In this document: in pieces, positions 22,793 to 30,889 of the stretch
How the letters are laid out: each line of letters starts with the position of its first letter
How positions within the stretch are numbered: the first letter of the stretch is position 1
DNA from: JBFLVT01 sp036804525
Lineage (GTDB): Bacteria > Bacillota > Desulfotomaculia > Desulfotomaculales > JASEER01
Length of the DNA stretch: 33,283 bases
Direction of reading: 5' to 3'
Assembly (NCBI GenBank): GCA_036804525.1
Contig: DAIRSE010000024.1
Span: 1-33,283 of the forward strand
Notes under the pieces: generated by a model
Told to the model about the DNA's origin: nothing
What the model saw: only the letters and a program-made list of their open reading frames with translations
The model's database searches: none
Made by a program: the position numbers and the translations under genes

Positions 22793-24490
22793 CTAATAAG
22801 GCCAGGCCGCCAGGCCCCCCTCCAGGAAGCGCACGTCTTTGAAGCCCAGCCCGTTGAGAATGCGCTGGGCATCCCAGGCCCGCATGCTGACAGCGCAGTA
22901 AACCACGATAGGCTTGTCTTTGGGCAGCTTTTCGTGCATTTCTCTGACCTTGGCGAGCGGCATAAAAGAGACCTTATCCCGGAGCGGCGGGATGTTCGAA
23001 AACTCCCGGTTGGTCCGGACATCGACCAGGACGAAATCCCGGCCCTGGTCCATCATCTTTTTGACCTCGGCAGGCGCCAGCGTCTGGGCCAAGCCGTCGA
23101 GCTTGTTGCGCATCGTGTTGGCCGCGTGGTGGAGAACGTCCATCGCCGTATTGTACGGCGGGGAGTAGCCCAGGTCAAAGCCGGCCAGTTGGTCTACCGT
23201 GGCGCCCATCGAGATCGCGGTAACAACCACGTCCAGGCGCTTGTCGCAGTTGCCTGGCCCGACGATTTGCGTACCAAGAATACGCCGGGTGTTCTTGTCG
23301 ACAATAAGCTTAATGTGAACGGCCCGCGACCCCGGGTAAAAATGGGCACGGTCCCCGCCCACAACAATCACTGACTCAACAGGGTAGCCGAAGTCCCTGG
23401 CCTGCTTCTCGGTGAGCCCGGTCCGGGCTACGGCAAAGTCAAATACTTTGTAGATAGCTGTTCCCAGTACACCGGGGAAGGTCTCGCGGCCCCCGGCTAC
23501 GTTTGTGCCAATGACCCGGCCGTGCTTGTTGGCAACCGAACCCAGGGGCGTGTAAATGGGCTGTCCGGTAATAATATTGATGTTTTCTACGCAGTCTCCG
23601 CCGGCGTAAATGTCGGGGTCGCTGGTTTGCATCCTGTCGTTCACCTTAATACCGCCGGTTACGCCTATTTCCAGGTCTGCATCTTTAGCCAGACTGACGT
23701 TGGGCCTTGCCCCAATGGCCACGATAACCAGGTCGGCGGCCAGCGTGCCTTTGTCCGTGGTCACCATCATCCGGCCCTCGGGGGTTTCCTCGATCCGCCG
23801 GACCATTTCTCCGGTGCGCACTTCGAGCTGATTCAGGCGGAGAGTCTTGGTCACAAGGGCCGCGATTTCGGGATCAAGCAGATTGGGGGTAATGTGCGCC
23901 ATCGCCTCGATGACGGTCACCCTCGGCGGTTCGCCCGGAAGGCCTTTGGCTTTGGCCATGGATTCGGCCACTTCAAGGCCGATGAGCCCCGCCCCTATCA
24001 CGACGACGTCTTTCACATCACCTGCTTCCAGGCGCTCTCGTATGGCGACGGCGTCTTTAATTGTCCAGACATGAAAGACGTTGGGGAGGTCGGCGCCGGG
24101 AATAGGAAGTCTGACGGGGCTGCTTCCGGTGGCGATCACCAGCTTGTCATAGGGGAAAAAGGCTGTTTCGCCCGTTTCAAGGTTGACGGCGCGCACTTCT
24201 TTCTTGTGACGGTCAATCGCTTCGGCGCGCGTGCGGGTATGCACGGTCGTGCCCTTGACCCGTCGGAAAAAGTCGCTGTCGCGCACTATGCCGACCGGGG
24301 TCTGGGTCAATTCCTCGATCCTTTGCGTTATGCCCCCGATATAGTAAGGGAGCCCGCAGGCGCCGAAGGACAGGTACTCACCCTGTTCCAGAATGGTTAT
24401 TTCCAAATCCGGGTCGACCCGTCGGGCCCGAGCGGCGGCTTTCGGGCCGGCGGTAACTCCGCCGATAATGAGGACCTTTTTTGGTGCCAC
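22793..24490 (-). CDS. CoA-disulfide reductase/polysulfide reductase with C-terminal rhodanese domain
   Basis: 565-aa flavoprotein of the CoADR-RHD type (Bacillus CoADR-RHD, Shewanella Npsr). The N-terminal FAD site is LIIGGVTAGPKAAARAR; the single active cysteine Cys45 is in FGACGLPYY, the NADH site is GAGLIGLEVAE near 155, and YAGGDC completes the FAD domain. After the dimerisation domain comes a rhodanese module (about 460-565) with active Cys532 in YCAVSMR, which can carry persulfide. It probably reduces CoA disulfide, CoA persulfide or polysulfide (family knowledge). GTG start with aaggagga 6 nt upstream. Divergent from DUF2892 genes, a link also seen in rhodanese-DUF2892 proteins such as YgaP. 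Confidence 0.92.
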   Translation of the reverse strand: MAPKKVLIIGGVTAGPKAAARARRVDPDLEITILEQGEYLSFGACGLPYYIGGITQRIEELTQTPVGIVRDSDFFRRVKGTTVHTRTRAEAIDRHKKEVRAVNLETGETAFFPYDKLVIATGSSPVRLPIPGADLPNVFHVWTIKDAVAIRERLEAGDVKDVVVIGAGLIGLEVAESMAKAKGLPGEPPRVTVIEAMAHITPNLLDPEIAALVTKTLRLNQLEVRTGEMVRRIEETPEGRMMVTTDKGTLAADLVIVAIGARPNVSLAKDADLEIGVTGGIKVNDRMQTSDPDIYAGGDCVENINIITGQPIYTPLGSVANKHGRVIGTNVAGGRETFPGVLGTAIYKVFDFAVARTGLTEKQARDFGYPVESVIVVGGDRAHFYPGSRAVHIKLIVDKNTRRILGTQIVGPGNCDKRLDVVVTAISMGATVDQLAGFDLGYSPPYNTAMDVLHHAANTMRNKLDGLAQTLAPAEVKKMMDQGRDFVLVDVRTNREFSNIPPLRDKVSFMPLAKVREMHEKLPKDKPIVVYCAVSMRAWDAQRILNGLGFKDVRFLEGGLAAWPY

Positions 24491-24617
24491 TGCTCTTCCT
24501 CCTTGCCAAATCCTAAATATAAGGTTCCCCTTCGCAAGATTTAAATGCCGTTTTCGCATAGTTCGTCCCGGCACGGGCGAAGTTAATCCTAACCAATACA
24601 ATGCCGGAGATGAGAGG

Positions 24618-24854
24618 ATGCGGCTTGATTTTAGTCAGAACGTCGGAATGAGGGACCAGGTCGTGAGGGTTCTTTTCGGCGCGGGCCTGCTCGTCTTGTC
24701 GGCGAGCGGTATCCTGAACCATGGATGGTCAGCGGCCTTCGCCGTCCTTGGTTTTTACCAGTTGCTGACAGCAGTAACACGCTACTGCCTCCTCTTTGAC
24801 CTGGCTGGTTGGTCGACGTGGGGGTACAGGCGCCGCCCGTTGCACGATCGCTGA
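24618..24854 (+). CDS. DUF2892-like small membrane protein
   Basis: 78-aa protein with the DUF2892 pattern: an N-terminal N-V-G-M-R-D-Q-V-V-R-V-L-F-G box followed by two hydrophobic helices (about 20-32 and 38-50) and a cysteine-containing end. In YgaP the same domain anchors a rhodanese. Here the rhodanese fusion is encoded divergently 127 bp away, suggesting a common sulfur-handling role (inference). ATG within a purine-rich ggagatgagagg. Confidence 0.65.
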   Translation: MRLDFSQNVGMRDQVVRVLFGAGLLVLSASGILNHGWSAAFAVLGFYQLLTAVTRYCLLFDLAGWSTWGYRRRPLHDR

Positions 24855-24868
24855 AAGGGGGTTGTCCG

Positions 24869-25000
24869 ATGGCTCTAATATTCAGGGTTAATACCGGACT
24901 TGTTGACCGCCTGATCCGGGGGGTCCTGGGCCTCGTCCTGATCGGGCTGGCCGTGGCGGGAGTGGTCGCACCGGTTTATGGCTGCCAGAGGGATGATTAG
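24869..25000 (+). CDS. short, probably truncated DUF2892 membrane protein
   Basis: 43-aa frame beginning MALIFRVNTGLVDRLIRGVLGLVLIG, a good DUF2892 first half (G-L-V-D-R-L-I-R-G-V-L-G). It stops after one helix (PVYGCQRDD), where family members run on through a second helix ending in a C-P-L-Y-like motif. ATG behind aaaggggg. Either a degraded copy or a real one-helix peptide; I found no frameshifted second half downstream. Confidence 0.5.
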   Translation: MALIFRVNTGLVDRLIRGVLGLVLIGLAVAGVVAPVYGCQRDD

Positions 25001-25146
25001 CTCCCACCTTACGTTTTGGTTTCGTCATTCATAGGGTAGCACGTTTGGATAATGTTGGGCAAGAACAAAGAAGGCGAATGTCCCTGACATCCGCCCGGAG
25101 AGAGTAATCTTGGCGTGCCTCCGCTCAAGAAGAGTGTTCGGCGTAG

Positions 25147-25410
25147 TTATTGAACGTTCTTCGGGGGAGCCCACTGATCACCGAGTCTAAGCATAATGTT
25201 GGCAATGGTACGCTTTTCTTCCTCGGTGCTGACCCGCCACATAGCTTTAATCAGCGCCTCTTCGGGGGAGTCCGGTTTGATAAATTTAGACAGCATATCC
25301 GTCAGGTGCACAATTCCTTCGCGCAGTTGATCGTCGGTCAGGCCGGCCCTGCGACCCTCCTGAATCTTATGTGCAAGTTCCCTGGGGAAGTTCTCGAGCT
25401 GGTGTTCCAT
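25147..25410 (-). CDS. DUF3243 (YmfJ-like) small protein
   Basis: 87-aa all-helical soluble protein matching DUF3243: the central L-R-E-G-I-V-H-L-T-D-M-L-S-K-F, then SPEEALIKAMWRVSTEEEKRTIANIMLRL, is the conserved core. YmfJ in Bacillus has no known function. ATG with an aggaggg-type site upstream. It stands alone between non-related genes. Confidence 0.75.
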   Translation of the reverse strand: MEHQLENFPRELAHKIQEGRRAGLTDDQLREGIVHLTDMLSKFIKPDSPEEALIKAMWRVSTEEEKRTIANIMLRLGDQWAPPKNVQ

Positions 25411-25632
25411 TTTTGTTCCCTCCTGTCGAGATGATTACTCTGTTTTAGGTAGATTAAGGTAGGCTCGAAAGCGATATCCTGCTTTATTTTAGCGTGTTGC
25501 CCATCTCATTTCTTAATGCAGGAAGTTTGTGTAAACGTGGATAACTGATGCTGAGGCAAATACGGGGGAACACTAAGAAGTACTGGATGAGGGCTCCAGA
25601 CAGTTTTGGCTGGAGCAGGGGGGAGATAACAG
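25411..25632. other. intergenic region with small hairpin before the DUF255 gene
   Basis: No gene. CTCCAG (25594-25599) and CTGGAG (25610-25615) form a 6-bp stem with a 10-nt loop, ending just before the purine-rich ribosome site (gggggag) of the next gene. It would carry promoters for two divergent genes, but none stands out. Confidence 0.3.
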
Positions 25633-27447
25633 ATGCCTGCTAAGTTTCATTTTTCCCCACGACCTAACCGCGCCCATGAGATTAAGTGGCGTGAGTGGGG
25701 GGATAAGGCCTTTGCAGAGGCCCTGGTCGACAGAAAACTCGTGTTGCTGGCCATCAGCGGGGTCTGGTGCCATTGGTGCCACGTGATGGATGAGAAGACA
25801 TATTCGGATCCCGAGATCATCCGCCTGTTAAATGAAAAATACATCCCCATCCGCGTGGATACCGATCAAAGACCCGACATCAATGCACGCTACAATATGG
25901 GCGGGTGGCCTACGACGGCTATCCTTACCCCTGAAGGGCGCCTGGTCACGGGCGGCACCTACATGCCCCCGGAACAGCTGAAACCGCTCCTGGAACGGGC
26001 CGCCGAACTCTTCCAGCGCGAGCCTGAGTCCTTTAAAGTTGACGGGCCGGTGGCCACGGAACCAAGGATGGAGCTCCTTGATGAATTGACGCTTGAGCCT
26101 TATGAGGAAACCGCACAGGGGCTTCTCAAGGACTTTGACCCCGTGTACGGCGGTTTTGGCGATGCGCCGAAGTTCCCTATGGTCGAGGCTATAGAGCTGG
26201 CTCTTAACGTTTACTTTACCACCGGTAACGAGGAGTTCCTGCACGTTGCCTTGACAAGCCTTGACGGGATGTCAGGCGGCGGCATGTATGACGCGATTGA
26301 GGGCGGATTCTTTCGCTACAGCACCACACGGGACTGGCTTATTCCCCACTTTGAAAAGATGCTCGAAGATAACGCCGGTCTTCTGGGCGTATTGCTGCAG
26401 GCCTTCCAGATCACCGGGCAGGACCGGTACCTGGATGTCGCGCGCGATGTCCTGCGTTACCTGGAGAACAGCCTCTATCAAGAGGAGACCGGGTGCTGGT
26501 CGGGGACCCAGGACGCCGATGAAGAATATTACCGGCTGGACATGCCGGAACGCAGGAAGGTACGCCCGCCATACATTGACCGCCACATTTACGTGGACTG
26601 GAACGGGCTGACGGCCAAGAACCTGTTCCTGGCTGCCTGGGTGACCGGCGAACAATACTGGGAAAGGCTCGCGCTCAAAACCCTTGATAACTTGTGGCGG
26701 CGAGCCTACCGGGAGGGCCAGGGAATGGCCCACGTCGTTGATCCTGATGGCATAGCCAGTCTTTTCGGCCGGCTAGACGACCAAGTTGAAGTGGGCTGCG
26801 CCTGTCTGGCGGCCTACCAGAGCAGCGGCGAGGCCAAATGGCTGGACAAATCCAGGACTCTGGCCGACTTTGTCATCAGTAAGCTGGCTGTGCCGGATGG
26901 GGGATTTTACGACATCGTTCCCGACCCCGGTGCCCCGGGAGCGCTCGCGGTCGGGCTCAAGGATCCGCAGGTAAACGCCCGGGCGGCGCGGTGGTTGGCT
27001 GGTTTGGATGCCTTGATTCAAGGGGAAGAAAGATATGCAAGTCTTGCGCGGAAAGCCCTGCAGGCCGTTCTCGCGGGGTACCGGCGGTACGGAACGCTTG
27101 CCTCCGGGATGGCCCTGGCCGTTTTCGAACTCTTGACACCGGTGACTGTCGTCACTGTAGTGGGACCGGGCGACCAGGCGACAGCCGATCTTCACAGGGC
27201 TGCCCTACGCGTCTACCGGCCTGCAAAACTGGTGCGGCTGCTGGTCAGGGGGCGGAATGACGAGGAGATTCTGCAGGCGGGGTATAGCCTGAAGGGCAAA
27301 GCCCAGGCCTTTATTTGTATAGGGAAGCGCTGCCTCCCGCCCGTAGGCGGTGTCAAGGAACTGCTGGCTTTGTTGGAACGCCGGCCGCACCTTGTCTATG
27401 GCAATGATGTAGACCCCGGCTCGCCTCTTTGGGAGCACAAGGATTAG
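25633..27447 (+). CDS. DUF255 thioredoxin-like/glycosidase-like protein (YyaL, SPATA20 family)
   Basis: 604-aa protein with the usual two-part architecture: an N-terminal thioredoxin-like domain (1-160) with WCHWCHVMD (Cys46, Cys49 in the family's C-H-W-C motif), then an alpha/alpha-toroid domain resembling glycosidases (GYGG-like VYGGFGDAPKFP, HFEKMLEDNAGLL, WNGLTAKNLFLAAW). It is shorter than typical YyaL (about 680 aa) and the N-terminal segment before the thioredoxin fold is reduced. The true reaction is unknown. ATG behind gggggagataac. Confidence 0.88.
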   Translation: MPAKFHFSPRPNRAHEIKWREWGDKAFAEALVDRKLVLLAISGVWCHWCHVMDEKTYSDPEIIRLLNEKYIPIRVDTDQRPDINARYNMGGWPTTAILTPEGRLVTGGTYMPPEQLKPLLERAAELFQREPESFKVDGPVATEPRMELLDELTLEPYEETAQGLLKDFDPVYGGFGDAPKFPMVEAIELALNVYFTTGNEEFLHVALTSLDGMSGGGMYDAIEGGFFRYSTTRDWLIPHFEKMLEDNAGLLGVLLQAFQITGQDRYLDVARDVLRYLENSLYQEETGCWSGTQDADEEYYRLDMPERRKVRPPYIDRHIYVDWNGLTAKNLFLAAWVTGEQYWERLALKTLDNLWRRAYREGQGMAHVVDPDGIASLFGRLDDQVEVGCACLAAYQSSGEAKWLDKSRTLADFVISKLAVPDGGFYDIVPDPGAPGALAVGLKDPQVNARAARWLAGLDALIQGEERYASLARKALQAVLAGYRRYGTLASGMALAVFELLTPVTVVTVVGPGDQATADLHRAALRVYRPAKLVRLLVRGRNDEEILQAGYSLKGKAQAFICIGKRCLPPVGGVKELLALLERRPHLVYGNDVDPGSPLWEHKD

Positions 27448-27470
27448 CTAAAGCCTGCATATGATCGGAT

Positions 27471-27624
27471 ATTCGGGGCTGTTGAAAAACTTCGCCTGGC
27501 TTTGTTACGCTCGCCGCCCAGTGCTCACGTACCACCCAGTACGCTCTGCGCTGGCCGGCTTCGCCTTCCGCGCCATGCTCGTTTTTGAACAGCCCCCATT
27601 TTTCAACAGGCCCTATCCCCGAAT
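27471..27624. repeat. MITE-like repeat, copy 1
   Basis: Inverted-repeat element without coding potential. Inner ends GGGGCTGTTGAAAAAC (27475-27490) and GTTTTTGAACAGCCCC (27581-27596) match at 15 of 16 positions, and outer ATTCGGGG (27471-27478) faces CCCCGAAT (27617-27624). Positions 27563-27611 match 30938-30890 in reverse orientation with 2 mismatches in 49. Positions 27483-27528 match 31099-31054 with 4 mismatches in 46. The size and ends suggest a non-autonomous mobile element; no transposase is present in the window. Confidence 0.7.
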
Positions 27625-27686
27625 CATTAACTGCTTCACCGGGCAGAATTTAACAGTAGCAATCTCTTTAACGGGGGTTGAGGCGT

Positions 27687-27956
27687 TTGGCCGAGGGCAT
27701 TTACGTAGTAGGTATTTTGGTTCAGGAGAGGGCCTCTCACGGGCCGGAAGTACAGGAGGTATTAACGCGCTACGGGTCTAAAATCCTGTGCCGCACCGGA
27801 ATCCCTGACCCTTCAAAGAAACGGGGCATCATCACCGTAACCATGCAGGCTGATGAGCCGGAGGTCAGCAAATTTAAAGACGACTTGCATCACATTGCCG
27901 GCGTCCGTGCCCAGTCGCTCCGCCTTGCCGACGCGATATACAACTGCCCGGCGTAG
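27687..27956 (+). CDS. TM1266-type iron-only hydrogenase system regulator (ACT-like)
   Basis: 89-aa protein with a single ACT/NikR-C-like fold: IYVVGILVQER, then VQEVLTRYGSKILCRTGIPDPSKKRGIITVTMQAD is the family signature, and HHIAGVRAQSLRL the end. TM1266 relatives usually lie beside [FeFe]-hydrogenase maturation genes (hydE/F/G). None is here, so this may be an orphan paralog. TTG 27687 is preferred because ggggg sits about 9 nt upstream. It starts 63 bp after the end of repeat copy 1. Confidence 0.75.
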   Translation: MAEGIYVVGILVQERASHGPEVQEVLTRYGSKILCRTGIPDPSKKRGIITVTMQADEPEVSKFKDDLHHIAGVRAQSLRLADAIYNCPA

Positions 27957-28000
27957 GTCTCTACCGCCTTCGGCAGACGTCCGGCGCAGTGCGTTTGAAG

Positions 28001-28040
28001 AAACCCGGTCTGGTAGAACTGGACCGGGATTTCCTTTTTT
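28001..28040 (+). terminator. intrinsic terminator after the TM1266-like gene
   Basis: CCCGGTC (28004-28010) pairs with GACCGGG (28022-28028) around an 11-nt loop; AAA and TTT extend it. TTTTTT follows at 28035-28040. It is 45 bp after the stop codon. Confidence 0.65.
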
Positions 28041-28161
28041 GTTGGGAAGAAGAACGGCAAGTACAACTTGGTTGCAGGATTTGCTGTCGAGTTAGAGAAA
28101 TTCTTTTCGAATCGCGGCAAAACAGGAATGGTGTCAAAGCCAGGGTGCTGGACAGCTGACA

Positions 28162-28203
28162 GGCGCGGAAGATTGACAGAGTCTTTTTGATCCGCGCCTT
28201 TTT
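28162..28203 (+). terminator. terminator-like hairpin 24 bp before femX
   Basis: GGCGCGGA (28162-28169) pairs perfectly with TCCGCGCC (28191-28198) around a 21-nt loop, followed by TTTTT (28199-28203). With the femX start at 28228 there is no room for a promoter after it, so femX transcription must pass through. It may be an attenuator. I found no clear antiterminator or T-box signature in the 28041-28161 leader. Confidence 0.55.
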
Positions 28204-28227
28204 GTGACCGGGGCGGGAGGTAGGTTG

Positions 28228-29328
28228 ATGAATTTGCAGGTACGGTTGATCGGCGCGAGTGAAAGGGACAAGTTCAACGCCTTTATGGAAGGCCATCCTA
28301 AGGGAGAGATCCTGCAGTCATACGAGTGGGGCGAGGTCAAAGCCGCTACCGGGTGGCGCGCCCACCGACTGGTTGTGGAAGACACGGAAGGTACGATTAG
28401 GGGCGCGGTCAGCATACTCGAACGCGAACTTCCGGTCTTGCGCAGGCCGATTCTTTATGCGCCCCGGGGGCCGGTCCTTAATTTTGGCGATAGAGCTGTC
28501 TGGGAAGCCTTGATGCAGGGCGTTAAGCAACTTGGCCGGGAACGGGGGGCCATTCTTTTCAAAATCGACCCGGATGTCGTTGAGGACGGGACGATCTCTT
28601 CTCTCCTTACCGAACTGGGTTTCCGTCATCATTCCAGGGGCCCCAACTTTGAGGGGCTCCAGCCCAGGTTCGTCTATCGTCTCTCCATCGACAGGGATCT
28701 TGATGAGATCCTGGCCAGTTTCCATCAAAAGACGCGCTACAACATCCGGCTCGCGCAGCGAAAAGGCGTCATCGTAAAGGAGGACTGTTCCAGGGCCGAC
28801 CTGCCCGACTTTTACAGGCTCCTCCAGGAGACAGCCGCCCGCGACAAGTTCTTGATCCGGGGGCCCGAGTACTACGACGTTATCTGGGACCACCTGGTGG
28901 AAAGAGATTATGCCAGGCTTTTCATGGCCTATTACCAGGGACAGCCCATCGCCGGGACCCTGGCCTTTACTTTTGGGGACAAAGCCTGGTATGTATACGG
29001 CGCCTCGGGCAACGAGCATCGGAACGTTATGCCCAACTATCTCCTGCAATGGAGGATGATCTGCTGGGCCAAGTCCTTGGGATGTAAGCTGTACGATTTC
29101 CGCGGGGTTTCCGGGGATATGAACCCCAATAACCCTCTCTATGGCTTGTACCGGTTCAAGAAAGGATTCAACGGCGAACTCGTGGAGTTTGTCGGTGAAT
29201 TTGACTATCCGTTTGCCGTTACCGCCTACCGTCTCTGGAACTGGGGAGAGCCGCGCTACCGGGAGTGGAGGAGCAGGCTGGCCAGGGCCAAGGAGCTGCT
29301 GTCGGGTGCCGGGGGTGCAAAACGTTGA
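28228..29328 (+). CDS. FemX/FemAB-family peptidoglycan bridge aminoacyltransferase
   Basis: 366-aa lipid II aminoacyltransferase of the FemABX family (two GNAT-like domains). ILQSYEWGEVKAATGW is the N-terminal hallmark, FHQKTRYNIRLAQRKGV marks the middle, and the second domain has GTLAFTFGDKAWYVYGAS and LYDFRGVSGDM, then YRFKKGFNGELVEFVGEFD. Relatives add amino acids from aminoacyl-tRNA to the lipid II side chain; the amino acid here is unknown. ATG with gggaggtagg upstream. Its TGA overlaps the alr ATG, a fitting cell-wall pair. Confidence 0.9.
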   Translation: MNLQVRLIGASERDKFNAFMEGHPKGEILQSYEWGEVKAATGWRAHRLVVEDTEGTIRGAVSILERELPVLRRPILYAPRGPVLNFGDRAVWEALMQGVKQLGRERGAILFKIDPDVVEDGTISSLLTELGFRHHSRGPNFEGLQPRFVYRLSIDRDLDEILASFHQKTRYNIRLAQRKGVIVKEDCSRADLPDFYRLLQETAARDKFLIRGPEYYDVIWDHLVERDYARLFMAYYQGQPIAGTLAFTFGDKAWYVYGASGNEHRNVMPNYLLQWRMICWAKSLGCKLYDFRGVSGDMNPNNPLYGLYRFKKGFNGELVEFVGEFDYPFAVTAYRLWNWGEPRYREWRSRLARAKELLSGAGGAKR

Positions 29329-30530
29329 TGCAGGACTTCGGCCCGAACTGGGTTGCCGTACACCTGGACAGCCTTGCCCACAACACGATGAAGGTTCGCG
29401 AATTGATCGGTCCGGCCGTGCAATTGCTCGCCGTTGTAAAGGCCGACGGTTACGGCCACGGCGCTGTCGAGACGGCAAAGACTGTTTTGGCGAACGGAGC
29501 TGATCGGCTTGGCGTCTTCGATCTGACCGAAGCATTAATCCTGCGCAAGGCCGGACTGAATGTTCCGATCCTGGTTTTTTGCCCCCCCGACCCCGGACAG
29601 GCTGAGGAGGTCGTGCGTCTGGGCGTTGACGTAACGCTGAACAGCCTCGAGGTTGCACGGGAGATAGGGGAATACGCGTACAAGAGCGGGGTGCTGGTAA
29701 GAACTCACATTAAAGTAGACACAGGGTTCCACCGCTTTGGGTTGCATGTAGCGGACATACCGGATTTTCTCTCCCGGCTTCAGGATATCAGGGGGCTGGT
29801 TATTGAAGGCATTTACACCCATTTTGCGGTTCACGAGAAGCCGGCGATGAGAAAGCAGTTAAGCCGGTTTCTCCAGCTGGTTGACCGGTTGGAAACCATG
29901 GGTCTGAAACCTCCTTACGTCCATGCTGCGAACAGCGCCGGAACGGTTTTACTGCCTGAGTCCCACCTTGGAATGGTTCGCGTCGGCAACCTGCTGTACG
30001 GATGGGGCCCGCGCCACCTTCTACTGAAACCGGCCTGGCAGGTGATGTCCACCGTCAAGATGGTGCGGCGTGTACGGCGGGGCGAGAGCGTAGGTTACGG
30101 CAGCGATTTTACAGCACGGCGGGACATGACGATTGCGGTCCTGCCTCTGGGTTTTGCCGACGGCATGATGATGTATCCTTCGCGCCCGGTGTCGGGTGTC
30201 GGGGACGCGCTGCGTAAGTCTGCCCGGGTGGTGCTCCAGGGTATAAGATCATTGACCGGAGATGCCAGGGTGCGCTTTGGCGAGCATTCCGCTCCGCTTG
30301 TGGGGCGTGTCGGCATGCAGCACTGCGCGGTTGACGTCAGCAACCTTGATGTGAAGGCCGGTGACGTGGCAAGCGTTGAGTGCCGCGTCACGGCGGTACC
30401 TGCGCATGTGCCCAGAGTCTATTACGAGCATGGCCGGCCCGTGAGGGTCCGCGTCCCCGACGGTTATAAAACTATTGAACTGGAACAGGCCGAAGCAGGC
30501 CAAAAGGGCCCCGTTTGGCTCCAAGATTAG
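29328..30530 (+). CDS. alr: alanine racemase
   Basis: PLP enzyme that makes D-alanine for the cell wall. The barrel domain has Lys38 in VVKADGYGHG (Schiff base); HIKVDTGFHRFG and the NSAGT phosphate loop follow. The catalytic Tyr257 is in SVGYGSDF, and GRVGM contributes across the dimer. At 400 aa it is slightly long, and its C-terminal domain diverges from housekeeping Alr, so a broad-specificity or second racemase is possible. The start at 29328 is set by the TGATG overlap with femX. A longer frame runs back into femX. Confidence 0.9.
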   Translation: MQDFGPNWVAVHLDSLAHNTMKVRELIGPAVQLLAVVKADGYGHGAVETAKTVLANGADRLGVFDLTEALILRKAGLNVPILVFCPPDPGQAEEVVRLGVDVTLNSLEVAREIGEYAYKSGVLVRTHIKVDTGFHRFGLHVADIPDFLSRLQDIRGLVIEGIYTHFAVHEKPAMRKQLSRFLQLVDRLETMGLKPPYVHAANSAGTVLLPESHLGMVRVGNLLYGWGPRHLLLKPAWQVMSTVKMVRRVRRGESVGYGSDFTARRDMTIAVLPLGFADGMMMYPSRPVSGVGDALRKSARVVLQGIRSLTGDARVRFGEHSAPLVGRVGMQHCAVDVSNLDVKAGDVASVECRVTAVPAHVPRVYYEHGRPVRVRVPDGYKTIELEQAEAGQKGPVWLQD

Positions 30531-30552
30531 GCATCAGGCGTAGGCATTAGGA
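30527..30552. repeat. degenerate heptamer repeat tract (AGGCATTAGG type)
   Basis: attaggcatcaggcgtaggc followed by attagg: three to four degenerate copies of a 7-mer like TAGGCAT/CAGGCGT. The same kind of tract occurs on the other strand at 31018-31047 inside repeat copy 2. It begins within the alr stop codon. Confidence 0.45.
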
Positions 30553-30563
30553 GTGTTCCCTTG

Positions 30564-30824
30564 TCAAACTTCTGACTTCCGGTTTCGGATGTCCTTTTCA
30601 AGGTTGGCCAGGGTTTTTCTCAATCCTTCTTTCCGGATGGTTTCCTCTCCCGCTTTGACTAGATCCTTCGAATCGTCGCCTTCCAAGACCGTATCGGGCC
30701 GTAGGGCCACACCGTCAACGTACCGGTTGGCGTCCGTAATCCCCAGTTCCTTGTTCGATTCCCAGCGCACTTCATCCAGCTGGCGCACGGTGCGAAGCGC
30801 TTCGTTGTCTTTTTTGCAGCTCAT
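30564..30824 (-). CDS. hypothetical small soluble protein
   Basis: 86-aa charged protein with no membrane segment and no family that I recognise. It begins MSCKKDNEALRTVRQLDEV, has a central V-D-G-V-A-L-R-P-D-T-V-L-E and ends in a Lys/Glu-rich helix (KTLANLEKDIRNRK). ATG 30824 has gaggtga 7 nt upstream, and the ribosome site and codon use look genuine. It is convergent to alr and enclosed with it between the repeat copies. Confidence 0.6.
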   Translation of the reverse strand: MSCKKDNEALRTVRQLDEVRWESNKELGITDANRYVDGVALRPDTVLEGDDSKDLVKAGEETIRKEGLRKTLANLEKDIRNRKSEV

Positions 30825-30889
30825 CAATCCATCACCTCAGCCCTAGCATGGATCGGGGCAGCGGGAAATATGCCGATAACGAAATAGCA

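Noticed and set aside
23522..24544. 340-codon plus-strand frame opposite the CoA-disulfide reductase
   Set aside because: Antisense shadow of a gene with clear FAD, NADH and rhodanese motifs; no recognisable domains of its own.
25001..25146. Frameshifted second half of the short DUF2892 gene
   Set aside because: Reading all plus-strand frames gave no second helix or the C-P-L-Y-like end, so a simple frameshift is not supported.
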